Shown: positions 27,848 to 35,534 of the stretch, piece after piece
Layout: each line of letters begins with the position of its first letter
How positions within the stretch are numbered: position 1 is the first letter of the stretch
Source of the DNA: Acidobacteriaceae bacterium
GTDB taxonomy: Bacteria; Acidobacteriota; Terriglobia; Terriglobales; Acidobacteriaceae
NCBI GenBank assembly: GCA_003132405.1
Contig: PKXQ01000135.1
Span: forward strand, 36,356 to 100,355
Direction: 5' to 3'
DNA: 64,000 nucleotides
The notes under the pieces: model-generated
Told to the model about the DNA's origin: nothing
Database searches by the model: none
What the model saw: only the letters and a program-made list of their open reading frames with translations
Translations under genes and position numbers: made by a program

Positions 27848-28810
27848 GTGCCAAAGGTATTGATCGTATTCGCCATAGCGTGGTTTGTGATCGCCAGCGG
27901 ATGTACGGCTCCGAGCGTTCGCTCGTCGCTGCGGCAAAATGCGATGGCCCCTGGGCAGGCTCCGAAGGTGCTCGCCGTCTATATGCCCTGGTTTGGCGAT
28001 CACACACATATAGACGTTGGTTATTCGAGCCAGGATCCCGGGGTTCTTAAAGGACAAATTCAACAGGCGCGTAAACAGGGGATTTCGGCTTTCGTGGTCG
28101 ACTGGTACGGCGAGAGCCGGCCTTACTCCGATCATAATTTTGGCGTGCTGCAAGAGGTGGCTAGCGAAAACCACTTTCAAGTCGCGCTGCTTTACAACGA
28201 ACCTGAAGATGAGGACGCGCAAGCGACCGATGAGGCCATGAACGCTTTCGACGAGGCCTATAAGGCATACATTGGGCCAGAGGCGAGGTTTCGCGACACC
28301 TATCTCACATATAACGGACGACCGATGATCTTCATTTTCCCGAAGCGCGGTCACGTGGACTGGAATCGCGTCCGCGAACATTGCAGTGGGTGGGACGCGG
28401 CGCCTTTGATCTTTTATAAGGATGACCCTCCGCCACAGTACAGCGCCGATTTTGCCGGGTCCTTCGCATGGGTGCAGCCGGGGCGCGCGGGATGGACCGC
28501 CGATGGGAGTAATTGGGGCGAAGAATATCTCGACAATTTCTATAAGGCGATGAGCAAGCGTCCTGACAAGATCACGATCGGAGCGGCATGGCCGGGGTTT
28601 GATGACTCCAAGGCGAAATGGGGGCTCAATCGCCACATGCAGAGCCATTGCGGAAAAACGCTAGATGAAACCATGAGCCTTTATCGCCGCTACTTCGACG
28701 ATTCTAATCCGCTGCCGTTTCTTATGATCGAAACCTGGAACGACTACGAAGAGGGGACGGCGATTGAGCGCCAGACGGCAGGCTGCGGCGCAAACCAGCC
28801 GCAGAACTGA
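27848..28810 (+). CDS. GH71/99-like lipoprotein (glycoside hydrolase-like)
   Basis: This is a 320-residue protein. GTG 27848 is preceded by AGAGGGA at 27832-27838; TTG 27827 is an alternative. The signal has a lipobox ('VIASGC'), so it is probably a lipoprotein. The single domain carries 'HIDVGYSSQDPGVLKGQIQQ', 'FVVDWYGESRPYSDHN' and 'ETWNDYEEGTAIE', the same three motifs as the larger hydrolase at 11797-13614. The Asp of DWYG and the Glu residues of the WNDYEEGT loop are candidate active-site residues. It ends soon after that motif with no Ig tail, unlike its relative. Two such enzymes flanking one glycan locus suggest processing of the product. Confidence 0.83.
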   Translation: MPKVLIVFAIAWFVIASGCTAPSVRSSLRQNAMAPGQAPKVLAVYMPWFGDHTHIDVGYSSQDPGVLKGQIQQARKQGISAFVVDWYGESRPYSDHNFGVLQEVASENHFQVALLYNEPEDEDAQATDEAMNAFDEAYKAYIGPEARFRDTYLTYNGRPMIFIFPKRGHVDWNRVREHCSGWDAAPLIFYKDDPPPQYSADFAGSFAWVQPGRAGWTADGSNWGEEYLDNFYKAMSKRPDKITIGAAWPGFDDSKAKWGLNRHMQSHCGKTLDETMSLYRRYFDDSNPLPFLMIETWNDYEEGTAIERQTAGCGANQPQN

Positions 28811-28920
28811 TGGCCGAAGCTTTTTGCAACAACCCAAAGCGCGCGATGGAACATCGAATACCGTCCGCAGAATAAAGCTAAATAAACTATTAGTGCGATG
28901 TGATCGAGGAGCGACCTGCA

Positions 28921-30006
28921 ATGAACGAGAACGTCAATCCGCCAAAATGTTTTCGCCTTCTATCGGAATTGCTCCTGGGTAGAACTGATAGGACTGCGCG
29001 TGCGGCGGCGGGGTTGGAGAGTCAGGACCTGGCGGAACTCACTGAGCTGGCGAACTCGCACCATGTCACCATGCGGTCGTTCCCAATTCTTCAGCAGTTG
29101 ATGGTCGACAGTGGCAATGCCGAGGGAGCGGAATTCGCGGCGAATGCCATCGACAAAGAGGGTGCACGGATCCGGCACGCGATCTCTTTCCTCGATCCGA
29201 TCATTCGCGCTTTGCAGCAATGCGGAAAAGTTGTTGTCATCAAATCTTTAGATCACTGGCCAGACTTTGGCAGCGACATCGATCTTTACGTTGATTGCAG
29301 CCCGGGCACGCCCACCGCTGAGGTGGCTGTGGTTATGCGCCGCGAGCTCGGAGCCGAAATGGCGGAGCGCAGTTGGGGAGACCGGCTGGCGAACAAATGG
29401 AACTTTATTGTTCCGGGGTTGCCGGAGTTGGTCGAGATCCACGTTGGCCGGCTGGGGCAGACCGGTGAGCAGACGACCATCACCGAATCGCTGGTTTCGC
29501 GCGCACGGACGATCGAACTGGACGGGTATCAAATTCGAACGTCGGCGCCGGAAGACCGCATGATCGTCAGCACGCTGCAGCGCATGTACAGGCATTTCTA
29601 TATACGGCTCTGCGATATCGTGGACAATGCGCAATTGATGGAGAGTGGAACGGTCGACTACATCTATCTGCGTTCGCTGGCACAGTCGGCGGGCCTGTGG
29701 GAAGGGTTGGCGACGTATCTCGTGGTGGTGTCAGACTACGTGAAGCAATATCGTGGCGAGGGAATCGACTTACCGGCGTGGGTCACGTCAGAGGCGCGCT
29801 TCGGCGGCGATCTGGTTTACTATCGGCGAAACTGGCTGCGCATACCTATCATCCCGCACGCGGCACGACTGTATGCGGCGGAGTGGAAGAGTCTTATCCG
29901 CAAGGGCGAGATTCGCAACACGCTGCGCTTGAGCCTTCTGCCTGGTCTCGCCACAGCGGCTGCACTGGAACAAAACCTCACTGGCAGCGACAAGGGAATC
30001 TGGTAG
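28921..30006 (+). CDS. NTP_transf_5-family nucleotidyltransferase-like protein
   Basis: This is a 361-residue protein from ATG 28921 with GAGGAG at 28906-28911; a GTG at 28900 is open but overlaps that site. The catalytic signature of the Pol-beta nucleotidyltransferase fold is 'DFGSDIDLYV' (G117-S118, D119, D121). It is followed by 'KWNFIVPGLPELVEIHVGRL', in which a third acidic residue may complete the metal site. Such proteins are frequent in polysaccharide clusters (PF14907-type). Their substrate is unknown. A hairpin terminator starts at the stop codon, closing this set of genes. Confidence 0.78.
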   Translation: MNENVNPPKCFRLLSELLLGRTDRTARAAAGLESQDLAELTELANSHHVTMRSFPILQQLMVDSGNAEGAEFAANAIDKEGARIRHAISFLDPIIRALQQCGKVVVIKSLDHWPDFGSDIDLYVDCSPGTPTAEVAVVMRRELGAEMAERSWGDRLANKWNFIVPGLPELVEIHVGRLGQTGEQTTITESLVSRARTIELDGYQIRTSAPEDRMIVSTLQRMYRHFYIRLCDIVDNAQLMESGTVDYIYLRSLAQSAGLWEGLATYLVVVSDYVKQYRGEGIDLPAWVTSEARFGGDLVYYRRNWLRIPIIPHAARLYAAEWKSLIRKGEIRNTLRLSLLPGLATAAALEQNLTGSDKGIW

Positions 30007-30024
30007 CGGCGTGGCGCCGCTTTT
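30005..30024 (+). terminator. Rho-independent terminator after the nucleotidyltransferase gene
   Basis: A seven-base stem AGCGGCG/CGCCGCT closes a TGG loop and is followed by TTT (30022-30024). The stem starts inside the stop codon, so this probably ends the polysaccharide-side transcript. Confidence 0.7.
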
Positions 30025-30243
30025 CCGATCGTCGCTAAAATATTGTCAGCTCAACCCTTTAGGACATTACCCTTACATACTTCACAGGATTGTCATTGCT
30101 TGCGGCTCGGCTTACTCTCGCTCGTAGCTGGGGCGATGCAAACATCCGCGAGCTTGTATGCGCGGCCGCCATTGGAGTGCAGGTTAAGGCTTCTTCGGTA
30201 CGATTACGTCTGCCGGCTCATTTGAGATGAGGGAGTTTGTCTC

Positions 30244-30642
30244 GTGGTTAGGATTCTGGTGGCAGACGACAATCCGATGGTGCGGCACTATCTTCGGGAA
30301 GTGCTGGAACAGCACGGTACTTGGCGCGTATGCGATGAGGCCCGGACCGGAGGTGAGGTGCTGCCCAAGGTACAAAGAACGCTGCCAGATGTGATTTTGC
30401 TCGACTTTCAGATGCCGGAGTTAAACGGGCTGGAGGTAGCGAAGCAAATCTGTCAGCTTTTCCCGAAAATCCCGATTTTGATGATCACCTTTCATTTCTC
30501 CAAACAGCTTTCTGAGGCCGCGCGCGATGTGGGCATACGGGGAGCCTGCGCGAAAACGGACGTGAGCTCAATTATGGAAGGTGTAGAAGCCCTGCTCCAC
30601 CGGAAAACCTATTTTCCCGCAATCCAAGCCGGTATCGCCTAA
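30244..30642 (+). CDS. Stand-alone receiver-domain response regulator
   Basis: This is a 132-residue protein starting at GTG 30244 with GAGGGAG about nine bases upstream. The receiver is complete: acidic pair in 'ILVADDNPMVRHYL', acceptor D54 in 'ILLDFQMPELNG', Thr in 'ILMITFHF' and Lys in 'ACAKTDVSS'. The usual 'KP' after the lysine is replaced by 'KTD', as in NarL-like receivers. No output domain follows. It could act as a phosphate sink or a CheY-like switch, or it may have lost its HTH. No kinase gene is adjacent. Confidence 0.88.
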   Translation: MVRILVADDNPMVRHYLREVLEQHGTWRVCDEARTGGEVLPKVQRTLPDVILLDFQMPELNGLEVAKQICQLFPKIPILMITFHFSKQLSEAARDVGIRGACAKTDVSSIMEGVEALLHRKTYFPAIQAGIA

Positions 30643-30643
30643 C

Positions 30644-30688
30644 AATCACGTAGCGTCAAATCAAGTAGCATCAAATCACGTAGCATCT
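30644..30688. repeat. Three tandem copies of a 15-bp word
   Basis: AATCACGTAGCGTCA, AATCAAGTAGCATCA and AATCACGTAGCATCT stand head to tail at 30644, 30659 and 30674. Each copy differs from the next by one or two bases. The array starts two bases after the stop of the receiver-only gene. It may be a regulator-binding array or a slipped repeat. Confidence 0.7.
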
Positions 30689-30706
30689 AGGGTTTACGCC
30701 ATCGAA

Positions 30707-30724
30707 ATACAGGATTCCCTGTAT
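30707..30724. repeat. Inverted repeat ATACAGG-ATTC-CCTGTAT
   Basis: Perfect seven-base arms (30707-30713, 30718-30724) enclose ATTC; flanking bases extend the pairing with one bulge. No T-run follows. It lies midway between two response-regulator genes and could be an operator. Confidence 0.55.
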
Positions 30725-30881
30725 TCGAGTCCCGGTGGACGCATGTTAGTTTTGGGGCAATTCCCTAAGGTACCGGGAAGAATCGACCTCCTGACAATCA
30801 GATGCGGCTAAAGGAAGCGAACGAGAACCGAAGTGCTGGCCTCTGCTCTCAGTTCCCTGAGATGCGAAAGGGAATTGGATC

Positions 30882-31295
30882 ATGACGATTCGGATTCTTG
30901 TAGTCGATGATCATCCGGTGGTGCGGCAAGGGCTAAGAACCTTGCTGGAGGGTCAATCGGGCTGGGAAGTCGTGGGGGAAGCTTCCGATGGATTCGAGGC
31001 TTTGAATAAGGCCGACAGTCTGCAGCCGGACGTGGTGGTGCTTGATGTAACCATGCCCAAGATGCATGGATTGGAAGCTTGCCGCCGGCTGCGGCAGTCG
31101 ACTCCTGCCGTTGAGGTTTTATTTGTCACGCAACATGATTCTCCGCAGATGCTGCGGGAGGCGCTGGATGCAGGCGCCAGAGGTTACGTGGTGAAATCCA
31201 ATGCCGCGCGTGATTTGTTGGAAGCGGTAGAAGCAGTAAGTCAACACAAAGTATTTGTAGCGCTAGCTCGTCGCGACACTCTAACTGCGTCATGA
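30882..31295 (+). CDS. Receiver-only response regulator (NarL-type receiver)
   Basis: This is a 137-residue protein starting at ATG 30882. The receiver is typical: 'ILVVDDHPVVRQGLRTLLEG', D55 in 'VVVLDVTMPKMHG', 'VLFVTQHDS', and 'GARGYVVKSNAARDLLEAV' with the conserved lysine. These features match the NarL/FixJ receiver closely, yet the chain ends where the linker to the LuxR HTH would begin. It lies 42 bp before a full-length NarL-type regulator with a very similar receiver, so it may be a duplicate that lost its output. If so, it could compete for the kinase. Confidence 0.9.
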   Translation: MTIRILVVDDHPVVRQGLRTLLEGQSGWEVVGEASDGFEALNKADSLQPDVVVLDVTMPKMHGLEACRRLRQSTPAVEVLFVTQHDSPQMLREALDAGARGYVVKSNAARDLLEAVEAVSQHKVFVALARRDTLTAS

Positions 31296-31337
31296 GGGTA
31301 AGACAGCAGTCACTGTCTAACCCTAAAAGGGGCTGTC

Positions 31338-32054
31338 ATGAAATTGCGCATTTTGTTGGCCGACGATCATGAGATCGTACGGCGTGGTTTATCTTCGCTA
31401 CTGCAGAAACATGAAGGATGGGAAATCTGCGGAGAAGCGTCCGACGGCCGGGAAGCGCTCGAACTCGCCAAACGATTGAAGCCCGATGTCATCATCCTCG
31501 ACATTGGCATGCCGAACCTGAATGGCCTGTCGACCACGCGGCAGATGCTGCAACATGACCCTAACTTTAAAATCATTGTGCTCACGATCACGGATTCCGA
31601 TCAGGTCATCCGCGAAGCTCTCGATGCGGGCGCGCGGGGATTCGTGTTGAAGTCGGACGCGGCGCGCGATCTGGTTTCTGCGGTCGAGGCGCTTCAAAGC
31701 AAGCGCATGTTCTTCACGCCGCGCGTGAACGATCTAGTGCTCGCCGGTTTTCTCGAGAAAGGGCATCCAATTTCGAGAACTGAACCGCCTAACCTGCCCG
31801 TTTTGACGGCTCGCGAGCGCGAGATCACTCAGTTGCTGGCGGAGGGAAAGAGTTCGAAGGAAGTCGCGTCGTTGCTGAACCTGAGCACGAAGACTGTGGA
31901 GACGCATCGCAGCAACATCATGCGCAAGCTGAGTTTGCACTCCATACGCGACCTGGTGGTCTACGCCATCAAGAACAACATCATTCAGATCGAGATGCCG
32001 ATGGGGATGAAGAATGAAATCCCTAACGGCGGTCCGCAGACTACAGTAGCTTAA
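31338..32054 (+). CDS. NarL/FixJ-family response regulator with LuxR HTH
   Basis: This is a 238-residue protein from ATG 31338 with AAAGGGG upstream. The receiver covers 1-120 (acceptor D55 in 'IILDIGMPNLNG', Lys in 'FVLKSDAAR'). The LuxR-type HTH covers about 155-215 ('LTAREREITQLLAEGKSSKE', 'STKTVETHRSNIMRKL'). It would bind promoter DNA when phosphorylated. The nearest kinases of the matching HisKA_3 type lie at 3359-4972. Close relatives at 30882 and 35535 suggest local duplication. The gene ends just before a strong double hairpin. Confidence 0.94.
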   Translation: MKLRILLADDHEIVRRGLSSLLQKHEGWEICGEASDGREALELAKRLKPDVIILDIGMPNLNGLSTTRQMLQHDPNFKIIVLTITDSDQVIREALDAGARGFVLKSDAARDLVSAVEALQSKRMFFTPRVNDLVLAGFLEKGHPISRTEPPNLPVLTAREREITQLLAEGKSSKEVASLLNLSTKTVETHRSNIMRKLSLHSIRDLVVYAIKNNIIQIEMPMGMKNEIPNGGPQTTVA

Positions 32055-32061
32055 GTGTGAG

Positions 32062-32173
32062 GTCCCGCAAGTCGGGACGGTAGCGCGCTGTCGCCCTGAG
32101 CGCAGCGAAGATCTTATGCATAGCTAGTTGCCATGCTTAGGATTGTTCGCTTCGCTCAAGGCGACATTTTTTT
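32062..32173 (+). terminator. Tandem hairpins with T7 tail, repetitive-element-like
   Basis: A small hairpin GTCCCG/CGGGAC (32062-32078) is followed by a long one whose arms are 32089-32109 and 32146-32166. The long arms pair over 21 bases with two mismatches around a 36-base loop and are followed by seven T (32167-32173). The arm word TGAGCGnAGCGAA is a sequence widely repeated in bacterial genomes, so this is probably both a repeat and a working terminator for the regulator genes. Confidence 0.7.
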
Positions 32174-32225
32174 GCGGAAGCTAGAAGCTGTCTCATAAAT
32201 GGACCGCAGGAGTAAGCCGCGCCTC

Positions 32226-32279
32226 AGGGGCTAAAGCCCTCGTCTTGATGACTCTGGGCGGCACGGCTGAAGCCGTGCC
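32226..32279. repeat. REP-like double hairpin
   Basis: GGGCT-AA-AGCCC (in 32226-32240) is followed by GGCACGGCT-GA-AGCCGTGCC (32260-32279, nine-base arms). The same 'GGCTNAAGCC' core occurs at 26043-26056. The element lies between convergent genes. Confidence 0.65.
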
Positions 32280-32307
32280 CTTTCAAAGCCGATTCATGAG
32301 ATGGCTT

Positions 32308-33411
32308 CTAATTCGCGGTTTGAGTCGGGGATGGTTCCCCGTAGGTACCGGTTCTGGTGCGAACCGTCAGCCGGCCGTATCCCGGAGAGCGCGCCTCGAC
32401 GCGAACGGACTGGTAGGAATTTTTCGCATCGGGATTGCGCGGCTTGTAGGCAATCGCGTATTGATTGCGAATATCGTGCGCTATATCGCGTGAGATTGTG
32501 TCGACTTGGTCGAGCGTATCGGGGAAGAATGCAGCGCCTCCTGTAGCATCGGCTAGGCTCTGCAGGGCTTGCCGGCCGGGAGCTTGGGGTCCGCCTCCCA
32601 TCAGGCCAATCGCGTAAACGGTGGGACCATTATTCTGCTGTAAACGGCGCGTAGCTTCCTGCAGCGTCTCCTGGCTCATGTTGTCCTGGCCATCGGTGAC
32701 GACGAGGAGAACTTTTTTGTCGAATTTTGTATTGTTGTTGAGATGGGTCGCAGACGCAACGATCGCATCGTAGAGAGCGGTGCTGCCCTGCGTGGATACT
32801 TGCTTCAGGGCGCGGTCGAGTAAGTTGATGTCAGAAGTGAAGTCCTGATCGAGATAGGGATTGCGGCTGAAGTTCACCACAAAGATCTGATCTTTGGGGT
32901 TGATATTGCGAATCAGATTTAAGACCGCTTGATTTACCTTTTCACGTTTATCGCGCATGGAGCCCGAATTATCAATAACAATCCCCACGGCTACGGGAAC
33001 GTCTTCTCTGTGAAATGAGGTGATGGGTTGCTGCGATCCGCCTTCATAGACGGCGAAATCGTTCTTGCCTAGATTCGAGACCAGCCGCCGGCTGTCATCT
33101 ACGACAGTGGCCTGAAGCACAACCTCATTCACCTGCTGCTTAAAAACGAACATACCGCCTTCATCATTAGCGGGCGGGCCTACCGTATTCGGGTCTTCGG
33201 CTGTTGGCTCCTCAGTCGCGGTTGACTGGGTCGATTGGCCGGCAGCAGATGGCTGGGATGGAGGCGACTGAGATGGCTGCGCAGTACTGTTAGTCGCTGG
33301 CGATGCCGGTTGTGACGGACTCGCCTGCGCGATCGCCAACGTCGCTGTCAAAGCCATCACGAAGAGAATCGACACCGCCGACTTCAGGCGCGCAAGACCA
33401 ACTGCATGCAT
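32308..33411 (-). CDS. Secreted VWFA-domain protein (acidobacterial VWFA-related family)
   Basis: This is a 367-residue protein. ATG 33411 has GGAGGA seven bases upstream, so the longer frame to 33483 is rejected. The signal peptide ends near 'LAIAQA', and a Ser/Gln/Pro-rich linker runs to about residue 75. The conserved opening 'NEVVLQATVVDDSRRLVSNL' of the VWFA-related family precedes the domain. The MIDAS motif is 'DNSGSM' starting at D147, with further ligands in 'GSTALYDAI' and 'VVTDGQDNMS'. Such proteins are abundant in acidobacteria; they are exported and of unknown role, probably binding proteins in a metal-dependent way. Confidence 0.9.
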   Translation of the reverse strand: MHAVGLARLKSAVSILFVMALTATLAIAQASPSQPASPATNSTAQPSQSPPSQPSAAGQSTQSTATEEPTAEDPNTVGPPANDEGGMFVFKQQVNEVVLQATVVDDSRRLVSNLGKNDFAVYEGGSQQPITSFHREDVPVAVGIVIDNSGSMRDKREKVNQAVLNLIRNINPKDQIFVVNFSRNPYLDQDFTSDINLLDRALKQVSTQGSTALYDAIVASATHLNNNTKFDKKVLLVVTDGQDNMSQETLQEATRRLQQNNGPTVYAIGLMGGGPQAPGRQALQSLADATGGAAFFPDTLDQVDTISRDIAHDIRNQYAIAYKPRNPDAKNSYQSVRVEARSPGYGRLTVRTRTGTYGEPSPTQTAN

Positions 33412-33543
33412 GGAAAATCCTCCGACGAACCTTGGATGCAGTTTTCGACGCGAAGGAAGGCACCTGAAGCAGCGCCAGAGCAATACGGTGAAAAGTTGCG
33501 GCCTACTGGAAACACCTGATGACAGACAATCGGGAAAGAAAAT

Positions 33544-33576
33544 AAGGGGCGCATCCTATCCAGCGACGCGCCCCTT
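33544..33576 (-). terminator. Rho-independent terminator for the triple-repeat protein gene
   Basis: AAGGGGCGC (33544-33552) pairs perfectly with GCGCCCCTT (33568-33576). Read on the minus strand, the stem is followed by a T-rich tail (ATTTTCTTT), 40 bp beyond the stop of the gene at 33617. Confidence 0.75.
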
Positions 33577-33616
33577 GTCTTTAATTTATGGAACTGCGAT
33601 TTACGGAACTGCGATC

Positions 33617-35176
33617 TCACCAGTAGGTGAAGTTGAGGTTGTCCAGATATACGGCGTAGTTCTGTTGCTCGTAATTTCCGTCCATCTGGTAATTGATCGT
33701 GACCCCGTACCATGACGATGATGTCGGAGCGTAGGTCGCGTTCAAGTTGTATTGCTGTCCGTTGAAAGTAATTGTCTGGTAGAGCAATTGATTGTCAGAG
33801 GTGCGCTGCACCTGAAGCGTCAGGTGATTCCAGGCATTATTGTTCGGGTAGCAGGAAATACCCGTCGACACCCACGCATTGGCCTGATTATTCCAGATCT
33901 CCCAATCGTGTCCGCCCAGCACGGTGCATTGATGGCCCCATATGAAAGACAGGCCATCGACGAACTGGTTAACGTCGAACTCCAGCGCCTCCGATTCGTT
34001 CAGGCTGGTGCCATAAAACCAGACGTCATAGATGAAGTTGTGGGTGTTGGCCACGATCTGATGGCTCTGGTCGAGGATGGGCGAGCCATCACCCAGCAAG
34101 TGAACGTTCCACAGGACATCCGAATAATCCGTGGAACCGCCGATGTCGAACTCCATGGCGTCGCCGCTCATCGAGGGCGAACTCACGCCTTGCTTGGTCC
34201 ACCAGGTGGTTTGCGGACCGCTTGGACTGCAGGTTGAGCAAATGCCATAGTCCGGCAGAAGTTCGATGTAGCCCGTCCACCCGGCGCCGCCTTGGATGTT
34301 CGAGATGACATTACCGCCGGAACTCACCGTGAAGGTGACGGGAGTGGTTGCGGCGCCTCCGCAGTAGTCCCACTCCTCGACCGTCGCATGATAGGTCCCG
34401 GGGCTGAGGGACAAAGTGGTATTCAACTTCGACCCGTTGACCTGGTAGGCGAGTTGGTTGGGGCCGCTATAGATACCCATGGCCGCGACGCCTTTCGGGC
34501 ACGATGAGGTCGAGGTTGCGGTGAATGGGACGGGCGAGTTGACCGTGCTGTTATTTGCCGGCGAGGTTACCTGCACCTGGGATGAATTGCTGACCGTGAC
34601 GGTAATCGGCGTGGTTGCCGCACCGTCGCAGTAGTCCCACTCTTCGACGACGGTATTGTAAGTTCCGGCGGTGAGGCTGAGGTTGGTGTTGAGCCTGGCG
34701 CCGTTGACTTTGTAGGCGAGCTGGTTAGGGGCGGTGTAAATTCCCATGGCAGCAACGCCCTGTGGGCAAGATGATGACGACGTAGCCACGAAGTTCACGG
34801 GAGATCCGACCTGGCTGTTATTGGCCGGCGCGGAAACCTGCACCTGCGACTGATTGGAGACCGTCATCGTGACTGGAACGGTAGCCGCTCCGCCGCAATA
34901 GTCCCACTCTTCGACAACCGTGTTGTAGGTGCCGGGACTGAGGTTGACACTGGTATTGAGGCTGGCGCCGTTCGATGTATAGGCCAAGACGTTGGGGGCG
35001 GTGTAGATGCCCATGGATGCTACGCCATCCGCGCAGCTGGAGGTGGCCGATGCTACGTAATGCACGGGCGATTGCACCGTGGCGCCGCCGGTGGGGGAGT
35101 TAACAGCCACACCTGCGAATGCGGCGGAGGTTAGGGCTACGAGGAAGGATAGGGTCGATAGGACGCACTTCTGCAT
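33617..35176 (-). CDS. Secreted protein with three 88-residue Ig-like repeats and a C-terminal jelly-roll-like domain
   Basis: This is a 519-residue protein from ATG 35176 with GGAG nine bases upstream. The signal peptide ends 'TSAAFAG'. Three tandem repeats begin near residues 25, 113 and 201. Each has the same landmarks: 'SPxxGxxVxSPVxxxA', 'SSCxxGVAxMGIYxxPN', 'GTYxxxVEEWDYCxGAAT'. One Cys pair recurs per repeat. Residues 290-519 form a second domain with 'DYGICSTCSPSGPQTTWWTK' and a lectin/jelly-roll look ('WNHLTLQVQRTSDNQLLYQT'). It is probably a surface or extracellular carbohydrate-binding protein. I do not recognise the family, so function is inference. Confidence 0.82.
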   Translation of the reverse strand: MQKCVLSTLSFLVALTSAAFAGVAVNSPTGGATVQSPVHYVASATSSCADGVASMGIYTAPNVLAYTSNGASLNTSVNLSPGTYNTVVEEWDYCGGAATVPVTMTVSNQSQVQVSAPANNSQVGSPVNFVATSSSSCPQGVAAMGIYTAPNQLAYKVNGARLNTNLSLTAGTYNTVVEEWDYCDGAATTPITVTVSNSSQVQVTSPANNSTVNSPVPFTATSTSSCPKGVAAMGIYSGPNQLAYQVNGSKLNTTLSLSPGTYHATVEEWDYCGGAATTPVTFTVSSGGNVISNIQGGAGWTGYIELLPDYGICSTCSPSGPQTTWWTKQGVSSPSMSGDAMEFDIGGSTDYSDVLWNVHLLGDGSPILDQSHQIVANTHNFIYDVWFYGTSLNESEALEFDVNQFVDGLSFIWGHQCTVLGGHDWEIWNNQANAWVSTGISCYPNNNAWNHLTLQVQRTSDNQLLYQTITFNGQQYNLNATYAPTSSSWYGVTINYQMDGNYEQQNYAVYLDNLNFTYW

Positions 35177-35534
35177 ACAGCTTTATCTCCATTGGGTGAA
35201 TTGCCCCGCGGTTCCAAGAACTGCGCTATGCGTGCGCGCGCATAGCGGGAACACCTGGGCCTTGCTCAGAAGTGGCGGACTGGGTGCGGTTTCAACCAGA
35301 CATCGAATGCGCGCACCGTTCAGGCCAGGGAACGGAGCCGAAACGCATCCAGAAAAGTTTGGTTGGAAAGTGGCTTCAGCATACCAAAAACCCTGTAGTT
35401 TTGCCAAATAAAAGCTGTATTCGGGAGGATCAGAAGTTTTAATCCTCTTCAGAGTGTCGTCTAAAGAACAGCACAAGGCCAACACCCGGAATATGGGCGC
35501 AGTACCGGACGGGTGTTTCTTGCGGGAGGGTTTA
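35177..35534. other. Divergent intergenic region
   Basis: The gap separates the leftward triple-repeat gene from the rightward regulator gene and must hold both promoters. It contains a perfect nine-base dyad (35224-35247, listed separately) and a weaker dyad GAGGAT/ATCCTC (35425-35447). No gene is supported. Confidence 0.55.
35224..35247. promoter_or_regulatory. Nine-base inverted repeat near the leftward gene start
   Basis: CGCTATGCG (35224-35232) and CGCATAGCG (35239-35247) are perfect complements around TGCGCG. The dyad is about 50 bp upstream of the triple-repeat gene start, a position suited to an operator or 5'-leader hairpin. Confidence 0.5.

Noticed and set aside
30718-30740. TTCGAGTCCCGG resembling a tRNA T-arm
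   Set aside because: No acceptor stem, D-arm or anticodon arm can be folded around it; it is part of the dyad region.
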